Shown: in pieces, positions 1 through 8,818 of the stretch
How positions within the stretch are numbered: the stretch's first letter is position 1
Layout: each line of letters begins with the position of its first letter
Origin: a virus
Reading direction: 5' to 3' (one strand)
Virus record (IMG/VR): IMGVR_UViG_3300045733_000691
Location: 1 to 33,691 of that record
Length of the DNA: 33,691 nucleotides
Notes under the pieces: model-generated
Database searches by the model: none
Told to the model about the DNA's origin: nothing
The model's input: only the letters and a program-made list of their open reading frames with translations
Translations under genes and position numbers: made by a program

Positions 1-2667
1 ATCAACAGGACAATCGATGCGATTCACTATGGCCTGTTTAACGTTTGGAATTCCTCTTATGAGAGGAAAATCTATGCTGTAGACGTAAGACTGACTGCTC
101 GTCCTCGTCACGTCTACGTCAAAGATCTCGTACTTTACGAAATCCTGGTTCATGTCTATCTTGTAAACGTCGTCCCTGTAAAGAACGTCCTCAAAACTTA
201 AGAAGGATTCGCTCAAAGACGGAAGAAGAAGGTAATCGCCGTTAACAAGCACCTTGTATTTTCTCTCGGAAATCATCGTGTACGTGTACTTCGTCTGTAC
301 AGAAGTCAGATCGTTCGTGTCGTAGTAAAAATTCGTGAACATGGCGGACTTTCTCTCGTCTATGTCTCCAACGTTAACGGTATTCGTGCCGCCTATGAAG
401 AACACCTTGTCTGCCTCCGTCCAAGCGAAAGAAAGAGAGGCAAACTCGGAAACGTATTCCAAATATATGTTCCTGATGGAAGTCATACATTTCGTCCAAA
501 AATCCGTCTCTTCATCTGCCCTAAACCTCTCGAGACCAGCGTACCTGTCCAATATCTCAAGAGTTAAATTGTAAGGATTTAATATTTCAAATATGGTATC
601 CTGTACAATATTATAAGTCGTACCTTTCTCTATCGCAGAAATGAAATAATACTCTATGTTGCTACCGAGAATAGTGGTTCCTGTGTCATTATTGCCTTCG
701 GCCGTGACCCCGAACAGAGCGTAAAGATTCTCCGAATAGACGTCTTTCAAAAGAACCACAAAAAACCTTCTGTTATTCAACACACCGACAATGTTATCCT
801 GTTTCAATTTAAAATCAGGAAGATCGGTCGTATATCCTTCTGAGTTCGTCGTACCAGAAAACAAAGGAAGAACCGCCGTCGCTCCCGTATCGTTTGGAGC
901 AAAATTGTACTTGTAATTTTGAATGAATTCGTCTCTACCTATCGTGTTTATGACGTAATCGTGTTGGAACAAGGCGAAAGAACCTATGTAGTCAGTTATT
1001 TGTTGAGGAGTCGAAGTCCACAAAGGATAGTAGGTTATGATGTAAGGATCTTCTATCCCGTTGAGAGAAGCTATTATGGACTTGTAGTTTTTAAAAGTCT
1101 CATTCTCTTCTTTCGCGTAAGAATCTATCAGGTTCTCTATCGTATCTCCCTCTTTGATCTTTATTTTCCTTATGGATTTAAAACTCGAAGAGTTCAAGAA
1201 CTGTTCTACAGAACTAAACTGTATCTCAAAATTAAGTTTTCCAGCATAATTCCTTGGAACTACCAACAGATAATAAGTTTCAGACTGTTTTATTATAACA
1301 TTGTCCTTCCTTTCAAAATCCGTGGAAAGATACGCGTTAAACACCTTTATGTTGTAATTGGACAGCGGTTCGTCAAAAGTTATCGCGTAAGCATCGGAAA
1401 AGAACTTGTTAAAGGAAGTGGTGCTGTACGCCATGTCCCTTTTGTCCTTACCGTACAAGAACAAATTGTTAGAATCTATCTTTTTGATATCCATGTTCGG
1501 AAGATTGAACAAAGAATTTCTCAATCCGAACACGTCAGAACTAAACCTTGCCCAGGCGTCTTTGTCGACCTGAATGTTCCCCTGGTTTTCTAAAGAGGTC
1601 AAATCCCTTCTGAATTTTTCTTCGTTATAAAAAGACTGGGTCTGGTTACAAGCTCCGTTAAGACTCTGCTTCAAGTTCTTTATGTTGACCTGCAGTTCGA
1701 AAAAAGCCTCACCGTTACCTATCTCTTTGATCTTCTGTTGAAGAATGTTGGCCGCGTTGACCATCTGTGTCATGGACTTTATAAGAATCAGAAGAGAATC
1801 CAACCTTGTCACGCTGTCTATCCTTGACAAAACATTCGTCTCTATAGCAGTTATTCCTTCAGTAACGGACGTGCCCAAAGAGATTATGTCGTCTGCGACT
1901 CCTATCGTGGCGTCAAAGTAATTAGAGAGAGATTCGTTTACTCCGCGGATGACACTAGAAACAATTTTTTTAGTTTCCTGTAGGTTCTTGCTTATGTTCC
2001 TTGCTGCCTGAAGAAAATTAAGTTGCGGAGCCATAGGACTATTAGAATCACGAATCGGAATATCTATACTCTCGCCCTCGACTATGAAACTAAGGTTGTA
2101 TCTATAAAGATTTGGCTGAGCCTTACTCCTAAAAAACTTATCAGATCTCAGTATAACCTCATAAGCTATGAAATTATGAGAATCTATCAACCTTACTTTC
2201 TTAACTTTGTTCATATTTTCTGGACTATATTTTTCCTTAAAATCAGCAGATTTTAGTCCAAAAATATTCTCACCCTTAATGGCTTGAACCAAAGAGTAGA
2301 GGTCCAAATAACTCCTCTTACCATATTTCCAATCTTCTTGGACCCATGAAGCGAGAGAACTCGAAACATTGTTTTCAGGAGTCATAACCCTGAACCCAGT
2401 ATGACCAGAAATGTTTATCGTCTTCAGACCTCTGCCCAAATTCTGAAACACCTTCTCTCCGTAAGTGAATATTACGCCCACTCTGTTTTGTTGATCTATG
2501 GAAACTTCTTCCGGGTTTATAGGGAATGAGAATCTTACAGGATTCTTGTCTTTCGGGTCTCCAAAGTCGACCTCAAGAACGAACAGTCTTTCCTTGTTCT
2601 CTACGCCGGTCGGCTTAGATATGTCTATCTGGAAAGGACTCGGTATGTACTCGTCTATTATGGCCAT
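1..2667 (-). CDS. Large tail/baseplate protein with LysM-like segment (partial, C-terminus outside window)
   Basis: Seen: an open minus-strand frame runs from ATG at 2667 to the window edge, at least 889 codons without a stop. The N-terminal ~80 residues include FSFPINPEEVSI followed by a short beta-rich stretch. This pattern recalls the N-terminal domain of LysM-type tail and baseplate proteins such as XkdP. Near positions 1090-1180 lies KIKEGDTIENLIDSYA, followed by IIASLNGIEDPYI, a good match to the LysM consensus (GDT, then an LN and a hydrophobic end). The middle is helical and polar. It is the last gene seen in the hub/spike/baseplate run, 8 bp after a small gene, so it probably acts in the baseplate or at the tube-baseplate joint. 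Family knowledge: phage LysM domains occur in baseplate wedge (gp53-like) and hub proteins. The exact T4 equivalent is not clear. Confidence is high that it is a structural gene and moderate for the role. Confidence 0.7.
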   Translation of the reverse strand, partial: MAIIDEYIPSPFQIDISKPTGVENKERLFVLEVDFGDPKDKNPVRFSFPINPEEVSIDQQNRVGVIFTYGEKVFQNLGRGLKTINISGHTGFRVMTPENNVSSSLASWVQEDWKYGKRSYLDLYSLVQAIKGENIFGLKSADFKEKYSPENMNKVKKVRLIDSHNFIAYEVILRSDKFFRSKAQPNLYRYNLSFIVEGESIDIPIRDSNSPMAPQLNFLQAARNISKNLQETKKIVSSVIRGVNESLSNYFDATIGVADDIISLGTSVTEGITAIETNVLSRIDSVTRLDSLLILIKSMTQMVNAANILQQKIKEIGNGEAFFELQVNIKNLKQSLNGACNQTQSFYNEEKFRRDLTSLENQGNIQVDKDAWARFSSDVFGLRNSLFNLPNMDIKKIDSNNLFLYGKDKRDMAYSTTSFNKFFSDAYAITFDEPLSNYNIKVFNAYLSTDFERKDNVIIKQSETYYLLVVPRNYAGKLNFEIQFSSVEQFLNSSSFKSIRKIKIKEGDTIENLIDSYAKEENETFKNYKSIIASLNGIEDPYIITYYPLWTSTPQQITDYIGSFALFQHDYVINTIGRDEFIQNYKYNFAPNDTGATAVLPLFSGTTNSEGYTTDLPDFKLKQDNIVGVLNNRRFFVVLLKDVYSENLYALFGVTAEGNNDTGTTILGSNIEYYFISAIEKGTTYNIVQDTIFEILNPYNLTLEILDRYAGLERFRADEETDFWTKCMTSIRNIYLEYVSEFASLSFAWTEADKVFFIGGTNTVNVGDIDERKSAMFTNFYYDTNDLTSVQTKYTYTMISERKYKVLVNGDYLLLPSLSESFLSFEDVLYRDDVYKIDMNQDFVKYEIFDVDVTRTSSQSYVYSIDFPLIRGIPNVKQAIVNRIDCPVD

Positions 2668-2675
2668 GATATTTC

Positions 2676-3002
2676 CTAAGGACAACCTAATTCAGATTTT
2701 TTGGCCTCGTAAGCAGAAGTCACAAGATCTGAGGCGGCGTTTACCTCGTCAATTTGAGCAGTGTATTTATCGTACGGTGTTTTAAAGGCCTTTATTATTT
2801 CTTTCAAACAGTTAAACATGGCAACAGAAGAACCTCCGCCTATGTCAAAAAGAGCGACTGGTTCCAATATAAGCATTTGTTCGTTCATTTTTGCCAACAT
2901 CTCTTCTGTAGAAGCAGATATTTCCGCATTCAAAGCAGTCAGTTCTTCGCAAGATTTCGCTCCTTGAATTCTTGTCGTCATAGAATCAAAATAAGCAGAC
3001 AT
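2676..3002 (-). CDS. Small virion-associated protein of unknown function
   Basis: Seen: 108 residues, ATG start with a clear GGAGG ribosome binding site nine bases upstream. The protein looks mostly alpha-helical, with an acidic N-terminal half and a glycine patch (DIGGGSS) in the middle. No signal peptide or obvious motif is visible. It lies between the spike gene and the LysM baseplate protein in the same tightly packed transcript, so a baseplate or tail-tip role, or a chaperone role for one of these neighbours, is inferred from position only. I do not recognise the family. Confidence 0.65.
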   Translation of the reverse strand: MSAYFDSMTTRIQGAKSCEELTALNAEISASTEEMLAKMNEQMLILEPVALFDIGGGSSVAMFNCLKEIIKAFKTPYDKYTAQIDEVNAASDLVTSAYEAKKSELGCP

Positions 3003-3014
3003 TTTTATCCTCCA

Positions 3015-3890
3015 TTAACCTATGCCAACTACTATTCCGTCTTGTACGGTTACAACAGCACCAGAAATGGTAGCGAAAATACCAGAAACACCAGAACCAA
3101 CCTTGATGTGGTTGTTCGTTATGACGTACCCGTCAACGTTTACTTTTGTTCCAACAGACACATTAACATTAGTTCCAGCAGATACATTAACGTTAACTGC
3201 AGAAGTAATGTTCACATCTTTCGATGCATTCACGGTCACCTCACCAGACGGTGTCATCGTAAGAGTGGCCTTATCTCCTTCGGTACTTACAATCACGTTT
3301 CCTTCGGAATCAAGAGTGACCTTCTGGCCGTTGTAATGACGAATAAAGATACCGTTTTCTGCCGCATCAGACCTTTTTTTCACCTCAAACCCGGGGGCAT
3401 AAACCGGTAAAAACGCCTTGTCGGCTATAAGATCCGTATCATCCTTTCCTATCTTAAAATAAATTCCAGAAGGATGATAAAAAAACGTAGTTCCATCAGC
3501 TCTTATTAAAGATATGACGTCCGACTCGTGCCTAGAAATCTTAAGACCGTACTCTACCATGGTCAACTCGTTCTGTCTAGCGGGAAGGAAACCAACACAC
3601 ACGGCAGTACTAAAGTCTGTTCCCGTATAAGCACACAGTGCCCACATATCAAATTTCTTCGTATTTACCACCATGTTTTTGGAATCATTGACAAAAGAAG
3701 GACAGTACTTTTCTCCGTAACTATAAGAAGTAGGCATAGCACAAGAAACAATTACATCATACATGTAAGAATCGTCATCTACTTTCCAAACATCAATGGT
3801 GTTCATAGAAGGATTCACATTTATGACCCCACACATAAAAATGCTCCTGTTAGGCTGTTCTATACCACTATAAAAATTTAAATTATTCAT
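3015..3890 (-). CDS. Baseplate spike / central puncturing protein with beta-helix tail
   Basis: Seen: 291 residues. The N-terminal ~110 residues are beta-rich and fit an OB-fold-like spike base. Residues ~195-255 form alternating valine-polar repeats (VTVNASKDVNITS, then VNVNVSAGTNVNVSVGT). This is the pattern of the intertwined beta-helix in T4 gp5 C-terminal, P2 gpV and VgrG spikes. The last ~35 residues are glycine- and valine-rich. There is no lysozyme domain like that of T4 gp5, so it resembles the simpler gpV type. Its ATG overlaps the stop of the hub gene by four bases (ATGA), implying coupled translation with the hub on which such spikes sit. Family knowledge: the trimeric spike pierces the outer membrane or cell wall on contraction. 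Confidence 0.75.
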   Translation of the reverse strand: MNNLNFYSGIEQPNRSIFMCGVINVNPSMNTIDVWKVDDDSYMYDVIVSCAMPTSYSYGEKYCPSFVNDSKNMVVNTKKFDMWALCAYTGTDFSTAVCVGFLPARQNELTMVEYGLKISRHESDVISLIRADGTTFFYHPSGIYFKIGKDDTDLIADKAFLPVYAPGFEVKKRSDAAENGIFIRHYNGQKVTLDSEGNVIVSTEGDKATLTMTPSGEVTVNASKDVNITSAVNVNVSAGTNVNVSVGTKVNVDGYVITNNHIKVGSGVSGIFATISGAVVTVQDGIVVGIG

Positions 3891-5956
3891 TTGCCCTCTG
3901 TAACATTAGTCCTATTCATGCTTAACATGGTAGAAAACAAAGACGAATTAAAATCAAAACGATGATTAACACTCTGAACGTAACCTGTAATATTAAAATT
4001 AGAAACATCAGAAGAATCATTCTCGGACGTTGACAAATTCATTCCGGGATATAAGTCTAAATTAACCGGCAAACCCACTGTCCCAACAAAAAGATGCTCG
4101 TTATTCCTATAAGCCCTCGCAACAACGTAATTTAACGAAGAAACAAATTTATTTATTATGTCACCAGATTTTGTCTTCAATCGTTCGAGTTCTTTGTTTG
4201 TTTCTCCTGGTCTAAAAGAATCAACAATTCTCTGCAGATTAACATTAAATTGTTTCTCTACCATCCTCTTGTGTTTATCAATAATAGCTTTCTTGAGAGT
4301 ATCCGAAATCTTAGCTGTATTTATGAAAGACAAATCAACAACTCTGTTAGGATCATTCATCATATCATCTGTTCCGGTAATAGCTTCACCAACCGGACCT
4401 TCACTGCGAGAACCAAACGCCTTAATATAACCAGATTTTTCCAAAGAAGCAATGAGATATTTAGTAAAATGATCCAAATGATTAAAAAAATTCCACCTTA
4501 ATTCTATCTCTTTAAGACCAAAAAACGATATGTCTCCGGACATGAACTTGCTCTTGTCATCCGAATAATTAAACAAAAAGATAGGATTATAAAACTTATA
4601 GTCACTAATATCAAATTCCACGTCAAGGGCCGCGTTCTGTACCGTAATGTAATCCTTGAACCTCTTCTTCTTGCCCTCTACGTCCTGTATTCCTTTTTGT
4701 TTGTCTATCTTTGTCATGCCTATGTTTTCTTCAAGATTGGCAAAAGCAAAAAGTCTTCCTTCTATCCTATACACGCCGGCGTCTACAACCGGAGTTGTCC
4801 ATATTAGGTTGACGACGTCATTAGATCTTTTGGAAAATCCCTTGGAAATTATCGTAGACCTATCAAGATACTGAGTAGAATAAAATTTTTCAACAATCTT
4901 CTGCGCGTCCTCGTCAGAAGTCAAAAGCTTATTAATGTCAATTTTTTTAATGGTCTCTTTTAGAGTCTCCTTTTTCGAAAGGTACTCGATGACAGGTTGC
5001 AATGATTTTTTTATCCTGCTGTTAAGTTCAGAAAAACCGAGCTGTTTCACATTATCAAAACCAAAATCTAACTCTTTAACGTTAATGACGTTGTAAGTTC
5101 CTATCATTTCGTCAGGATTCTTCTTGTCATCAGACGTCAACCTAACACTGCCGTTTTGAAAATCGTAAAACGGTGTCATCCTTATCATAAAATTGTAAGA
5201 CTCTTTCGTCTCAAAAATGTTGAACTCGAAGAACGGTTCCGGGTAAAGATACTTGAAAAAATCGAACGCCGTCGTCTGGTGCTGCTTGTAAGTTATGAGA
5301 GTCATAGACTGAGAGGCCAATAAAGATTCCTCGTCAAAAGAGAACGGCAAAAATATTCTAAAGTTTTTAAATATAGGTTTGCTCTCGTCAACACCTATCT
5401 TGTTGAGCATAGGAACGTAGAACTTCTTTAGAAAAAAAGCGAACATTATGAATGCGAATTCATTTGGAGTGAAGAACTGACTTATCAAAAAATCGTCATC
5501 AGAAAAGACCTCGTTAAAGTTCAATAACCTGAACGTAGGTTCAAACTGTTGAAGCACGTCAAAGAACGTAATGTTCTTCGTAAAGAAAGTAGTCTTGAAA
5601 AGGTGAGCAAAATCCGCTATCACAACAAGAATTGAAGAGCCGGGGCTCTCTCCAAGATCGTCCGTCTTGGTCACATTAATCACGAAACCGGAAAAATACA
5701 TGTCTTTCGGTATCATTCCTCCTTCGTCAACACTAACCTCTAATTTTACGTAATTAAATAACGTTAGGAACGACTCTATACCGCTCCTTTTGTAAGCCTT
5801 GTTTTTGAACATCTGTAACTGTACCGTGTTATTAAGCTGAAGGTCTCTGTTTATAGAAACATTGGAAATATAAGTAAAATCGTTCTCGTTAACAAGTTTT
5901 CTATCGGTCCTAGTATCAAAGAACTCCATCTTAAATTTTTTAATATTCTGAATCAT
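3887..5956 (-). CDS. Baseplate hub protein (gp27 / gpD-like)
   Basis: Seen: 689 residues, beginning MIQNIKKFKMEFFDTRTDR. The protein is rich in beta strands and aromatic residues and has no transmembrane segment. The C-terminal ~60 residues (LDLYPGMNLSTS, then FNITGYVQSVNHRFDF) resemble the end of phage late-control/hub proteins. There a statement of position is followed by a short 'SVNH' strand that closes the ring domain. It lies between the tape-measure candidate and the spike, the normal place for the hub that carries the spike. Its start overlaps the preceding stop by one base (TAATG) and its stop overlaps the spike start by four bases. The hub assignment rests on synteny plus the C-terminal pattern. 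A larger tail-tip protein of another family is the alternative. Confidence 0.6.
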   Translation of the reverse strand: MIQNIKKFKMEFFDTRTDRKLVNENDFTYISNVSINRDLQLNNTVQLQMFKNKAYKRSGIESFLTLFNYVKLEVSVDEGGMIPKDMYFSGFVINVTKTDDLGESPGSSILVVIADFAHLFKTTFFTKNITFFDVLQQFEPTFRLLNFNEVFSDDDFLISQFFTPNEFAFIMFAFFLKKFYVPMLNKIGVDESKPIFKNFRIFLPFSFDEESLLASQSMTLITYKQHQTTAFDFFKYLYPEPFFEFNIFETKESYNFMIRMTPFYDFQNGSVRLTSDDKKNPDEMIGTYNVINVKELDFGFDNVKQLGFSELNSRIKKSLQPVIEYLSKKETLKETIKKIDINKLLTSDEDAQKIVEKFYSTQYLDRSTIISKGFSKRSNDVVNLIWTTPVVDAGVYRIEGRLFAFANLEENIGMTKIDKQKGIQDVEGKKKRFKDYITVQNAALDVEFDISDYKFYNPIFLFNYSDDKSKFMSGDISFFGLKEIELRWNFFNHLDHFTKYLIASLEKSGYIKAFGSRSEGPVGEAITGTDDMMNDPNRVVDLSFINTAKISDTLKKAIIDKHKRMVEKQFNVNLQRIVDSFRPGETNKELERLKTKSGDIINKFVSSLNYVVARAYRNNEHLFVGTVGLPVNLDLYPGMNLSTSENDSSDVSNFNITGYVQSVNHRFDFNSSLFSTMLSMNRTNVTEGK

Positions 5957-7599
5957 TATCTACCCGTGTAAGGATTTACTTTACCAGGAGAAGGTGGAGC
6001 ATCTAATCTTACAGGGTTTCCACCAGTCGTAGATCCTAAAGGAATATATCCACGAGGAAGACCTCCTGGTTGAGCAAATGGAGCAAACGACAGATCTCTA
6101 TTGTTATCAAAATAATCCTTAATTAACTTCATCGCGCCTATCATTCCGTTAGTAATTTCCACCATTGCGTCTGTATAATTTGTTCGAACATCAATTATGT
6201 TTTTTATAGCTGCGGCTTCTAAATCCCAATTCGCTTGAGTGTCTCTTATGTATTTGTCAAACATCTCAGCTCTATTCACAAAAAGATCATTTTCCCTTTT
6301 GTATTGGTTCACAAGAGAGGCTTCTCTTTCTGAAATAGCATTCTCTGACACTATCTCTCCTCCACCGCTAGTCTGTTGTAAAGTCTGAATAACGCCGGTA
6401 TTAGTAAGTTGCATGTTTGGTCTTACGGCTCCTCCAGTACGAGCAGACATGAGAACTCTTTGGGCAGAAGATCCGCCCAGTTGGTTTGCCATGGCCACAG
6501 AATATCTGTCCGCAGTTTTTGTTCCCTTGAATCCAGACTGCGCATCAGCCATGAAATCCATAATACTTCCATTTGGATTAACAGATTTCCAAAGACTGTA
6601 CGCCATCATCTGACCGGCTTCGGATCCGGTTGCAGAAGCACCCATTCCTTCTTGAAAATTGGTTACTAAACCTACTGCTAATGCTGGATTAAACCTTGCA
6701 AGTTCAGTAGACATCAATCCTTTGTCTAACTTATCCTGAGAAAATTGCGTACCGTAAAGTCTCGTAGAAGTTCTAAGAGAAATCATGGCACCGGCAGCTT
6801 CGCCAGAAAAAGTTCCAAGTTGTCTAGCCGCCTGTTTTACTTGATCAGAAGTAAACCCGGCACGAACCCCGCCGGAAATAGCAACTGCAAGTTCCTGGGC
6901 GGTTCCGTATATTCCGGCTTTAGCTCCAGATATGAGATCCGTTCCTTGATCTTTCATCAGAGCATTATAACCTCTAACTCCTCCGGCACCATAAGCAGTC
7001 ATAAGGGTCCCACCAAGTTCGTTAATGCCCATACCAAGTTGCGTTGCCATACCAGTCGGATTAAAAACCTGTCCCCAATTTTTCTCGCCTATAAACCTTC
7101 TCAATAAAGCGGCCTGAGTTCCTGCTTCCGGCATTCTTGTAAAATCACCTAGTTGCATTAGCTGGTCTTCACGAATTTGAGTAGATATTCCTGCCCTAAC
7201 AAAAGCAGGATTTTCCCAATACTGTTCTTGTCTAGTCCTAGCTCTCGCCTGACCCAGTTGTCCACCTATCCAAGAACCTAAACCGGCTCCTGCGCCCATC
7301 ATGACCATTCCGGGTGCAGTTAAAATACCTCCTGAACCCAAAGCAAGACCAGCTCCAGCAATAAGACCAACAGCAGAACCTATAGCTCTTCCTGTCATCT
7401 CCGTCTGACGAACATTATCTGCTAATCTTTGATTTAAAAGAATAAAATGAGGACCAAGAGTTTCAATTGCTTTATTTGTCTGGTATTCTAACTCTAATTG
7501 TCTTGAGTACTGGTAAGAAGCAGCTATGCCTTGGGCACCAGTTTGACCTAATCTGGCGGCATGTAAAGCAGCATTGTACTGATCAGGAGGCGTTCCCAT
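5956..7599 (-). CDS. Short tape-measure protein candidate
   Basis: Seen: 547 residues. Residues ~70-125 are a glycine/alanine-rich hydrophobic zipper (VGLIAGAGLALGSGGI and MMGAGAGLGSWIGGQLG). The rest is alanine- and glutamine-rich helix with many small residues, ending in a proline/glycine-rich tail. It follows the tail-assembly-chaperone ORFs and precedes the hub, the standard tape-measure slot, and nothing else here could fill it. Family knowledge: tape-measure proteins set tail length at roughly 0.15 nm per residue and often carry membrane-inserting stretches. By that rule this one would give a tail of about 80 nm, similar to T4 gp29 (about 590 residues). The ribosome binding site is AAAGGAT. 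The alternative is a tail-tip membrane-active protein, with the true tape measure elsewhere. Confidence 0.62.
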   Translation of the reverse strand: MGTPPDQYNAALHAARLGQTGAQGIAASYQYSRQLELEYQTNKAIETLGPHFILLNQRLADNVRQTEMTGRAIGSAVGLIAGAGLALGSGGILTAPGMVMMGAGAGLGSWIGGQLGQARARTRQEQYWENPAFVRAGISTQIREDQLMQLGDFTRMPEAGTQAALLRRFIGEKNWGQVFNPTGMATQLGMGINELGGTLMTAYGAGGVRGYNALMKDQGTDLISGAKAGIYGTAQELAVAISGGVRAGFTSDQVKQAARQLGTFSGEAAGAMISLRTSTRLYGTQFSQDKLDKGLMSTELARFNPALAVGLVTNFQEGMGASATGSEAGQMMAYSLWKSVNPNGSIMDFMADAQSGFKGTKTADRYSVAMANQLGGSSAQRVLMSARTGGAVRPNMQLTNTGVIQTLQQTSGGGEIVSENAISEREASLVNQYKRENDLFVNRAEMFDKYIRDTQANWDLEAAAIKNIIDVRTNYTDAMVEITNGMIGAMKLIKDYFDNNRDLSFAPFAQPGGLPRGYIPLGSTTGGNPVRLDAPPSPGKVNPYTGR

Positions 7600-7609
7600 A
7601 ATCTATCCT

Positions 7610-7984
7610 TTAAAGTTCTTCCCAGTCATCTTTTTTCTTGATAAGAGAATCCAAGTCTATGTCTTCTCCAGACTCTATCTTTTCCATAGTATCGTCATCG
7701 GTCTCGAACAGTTCCGCATTATCTTTCGCAAGAACCTCTTCTTTTCTCTGTTTATCCAAGGTTTTTTGAGCTTCGTCTTCGGCCTTGTTTTGAAGCATGA
7801 GGTCGAAAAGAATTTCATCGTCGGTCATGTCCAGAAACCTGGAATCAAGAGGTGCTAAGTTGTACTTTTTTCTAAAGAAGAGACGGTGACGGAAGTACTC
7901 ATACTCCTCTGCCACCCGTTTTTTGAGATCTTCGTAATGGACCTCGTCCTCAAATTCGGGAGAATCAAAATCGACGAACTCCAT
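7610..7984 (-). CDS. Tail assembly chaperone, downstream part (probably made by frameshift)
   Basis: Seen: 124 residues from the ATG at 7984 (GTG at 7987 is also possible). It is strongly acidic and helical, with DMTDDEILFDLMLQNKAEDE in the middle and an acidic C-terminus. The only purine-rich stretch upstream (GAGG at 7987-7990) sits two bases from the ATG, too close for normal initiation and unlike every neighbouring gene. The frame stays open upstream through the end of the previous gene. This suggests that the ORF is expressed as an extension of the upstream chaperone, as in the gpG/gpGT pair of lambda. Family knowledge: these proteins coat the tape measure before tube polymerisation. Its position between tube and tape-measure genes fits exactly. 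Confidence 0.62.
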   Translation of the reverse strand: MEFVDFDSPEFEDEVHYEDLKKRVAEEYEYFRHRLFFRKKYNLAPLDSRFLDMTDDEILFDLMLQNKAEDEAQKTLDKQRKEEVLAKDNAELFETDDDTMEKIESGEDIDLDSLIKKKDDWEEL

Positions 7985-8006
7985 CACCTCGGCGCTAAAA
8001 ATCTTT

Positions 8007-8018
8007 TTAAGTTTTAAC
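8007..8018 (-). other. Candidate +1 programmed frameshift site
   Basis: On the minus strand the upstream chaperone ends GTT AAA ACT TAA. Four consecutive A residues (8015-8012) let a lysine tRNA on AAA at 8015-8013 slip one base forward onto an identical AAA at 8014-8012. Reading then continues CTT AAA AAG ATT and enters the downstream chaperone frame without meeting a stop. The TAA stop lies one codon past the slip. A -2 shift would reach the same frame, but I see no good re-pairing for it here. No pseudoknot was identified. Confidence 0.4.
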
Positions 8019-8336
8019 TGCCGCCTTTGGATTCTCTCCGCGAAAAAACACGAATTTTTCGTAATCGGCGTACATGTCTATGACAGTGTCCCAATCATCG
8101 GAGTCTAAGGATAAAAAATCTAGATCAGCCGGTTTGTTCACGATCACCGAATTTAACGTAGAAATCTTGAAAGCCAAACCTTCCGAAGTTGGATCCAAAG
8201 TAGGAAACCCGCCCTTTAGGGTCGCAGTCTGTTGGCCTATCTTTATCTGATCGCCGATCGTTGGCTTTTTATATTGGACAGAATATTCTTTACCGTTCAG
8301 TTTGTAAGTAAAATTTTGCGAAACTTTTGTGGTCAT
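8007..8336 (-). CDS. Tail assembly chaperone, upstream part
   Basis: Seen: 109 residues, ATG with GAGGTAT upstream. The start (TYKLNGKEYSVQYKKPTIGDQI) reads like the short beta-hairpin opening of phage tail-assembly-chaperone proteins. The remainder is helical. It is the first gene after the tail tube and is followed by a second small acidic ORF in another frame, then the tape-measure candidate. This is the conserved tube, chaperone, chaperone extension, tape-measure order. In lambda and many myophages the short form and a frameshifted long form keep the tape measure soluble and recruit tube subunits. The assignment is from synteny and length; I did not see a family-specific catalytic motif, as none exists. 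Confidence 0.65.
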   Translation of the reverse strand: MTTKVSQNFTYKLNGKEYSVQYKKPTIGDQIKIGQQTATLKGGFPTLDPTSEGLAFKISTLNSVIVNKPADLDFLSLDSDDWDTVIDMYADYEKFVFFRGENPKAAVKT

Positions 8337-8358
8337 AACGATACCTCGTGTTGTTTAA

Positions 8359-8805
8359 TTATGCTGTTGCTGGTTGAAACCCCGGAGCCGTTCCGGCTGT
8401 TACGGTCGTAGAAAGAAGAGAACAGTTATGGGCCACGATGGTGTGCTTCCTGATGGAAACCGTACCGCTAGCAAATATACAATTCTCGTACTGCCTTATC
8501 GTCTGGCCAGAGACCTTATCTATGATCTGCACTATGAAAGGATTCGAAGCAAGATACGATTGAACGTCTCCCGGGAAAACGCCTACCGAAAACAAAGAGT
8601 CCTTCTTGAGAGACATGGAATCGCATGCAAGGTTTATCCTCTGCATCGTCGGAACGTACTCTATCACGCTCGGATTTCCTACCCCAGAAGCGGCCTCAGG
8701 AGAATAATCCTCAGAAGCCGTCAGGTTCTGCAACAGGCCGACAGGCTTGTTGTTAATCATGACAACGATAGTATTGCCACTATAAACTTTTTGTGGAATA
8801 GCCAT
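8359..8805 (-). CDS. Major tail tube protein
   Basis: Seen: 148 residues, ATG with AAGGAGA nine bases upstream. It has the length and beta-rich, small-residue composition usual for contractile-tail tube subunits. The N-terminal part contains a hydrophobic beta hairpin (SGNTIVVMINNKPVGLLQNL) and the core contains alternating hydrophobic strands such as TVSIRKHTIVAHNCSLLS. It lies directly after the sheath gene, as in almost all myophages. Family knowledge: hexameric rings of this protein form the inner DNA conduit that is driven through the host envelope when the sheath contracts. Expected to be among the most abundant virion proteins. Confidence 0.8.
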   Translation of the reverse strand: MAIPQKVYSGNTIVVMINNKPVGLLQNLTASEDYSPEAASGVGNPSVIEYVPTMQRINLACDSMSLKKDSLFSVGVFPGDVQSYLASNPFIVQIIDKVSGQTIRQYENCIFASGTVSIRKHTIVAHNCSLLSTTVTAGTAPGFQPATA

Positions 8806-8818
8806 TTATGTATTCTCC

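Noticed and set aside
919-1593. 224-codon plus-strand ORF opposite the large LysM-containing tail protein
   Set aside because: The minus frame is open over the full 2.67 kb and has protein-like composition and domain patterns. The plus ORF is a shadow with an odd, aromatic-rich product.
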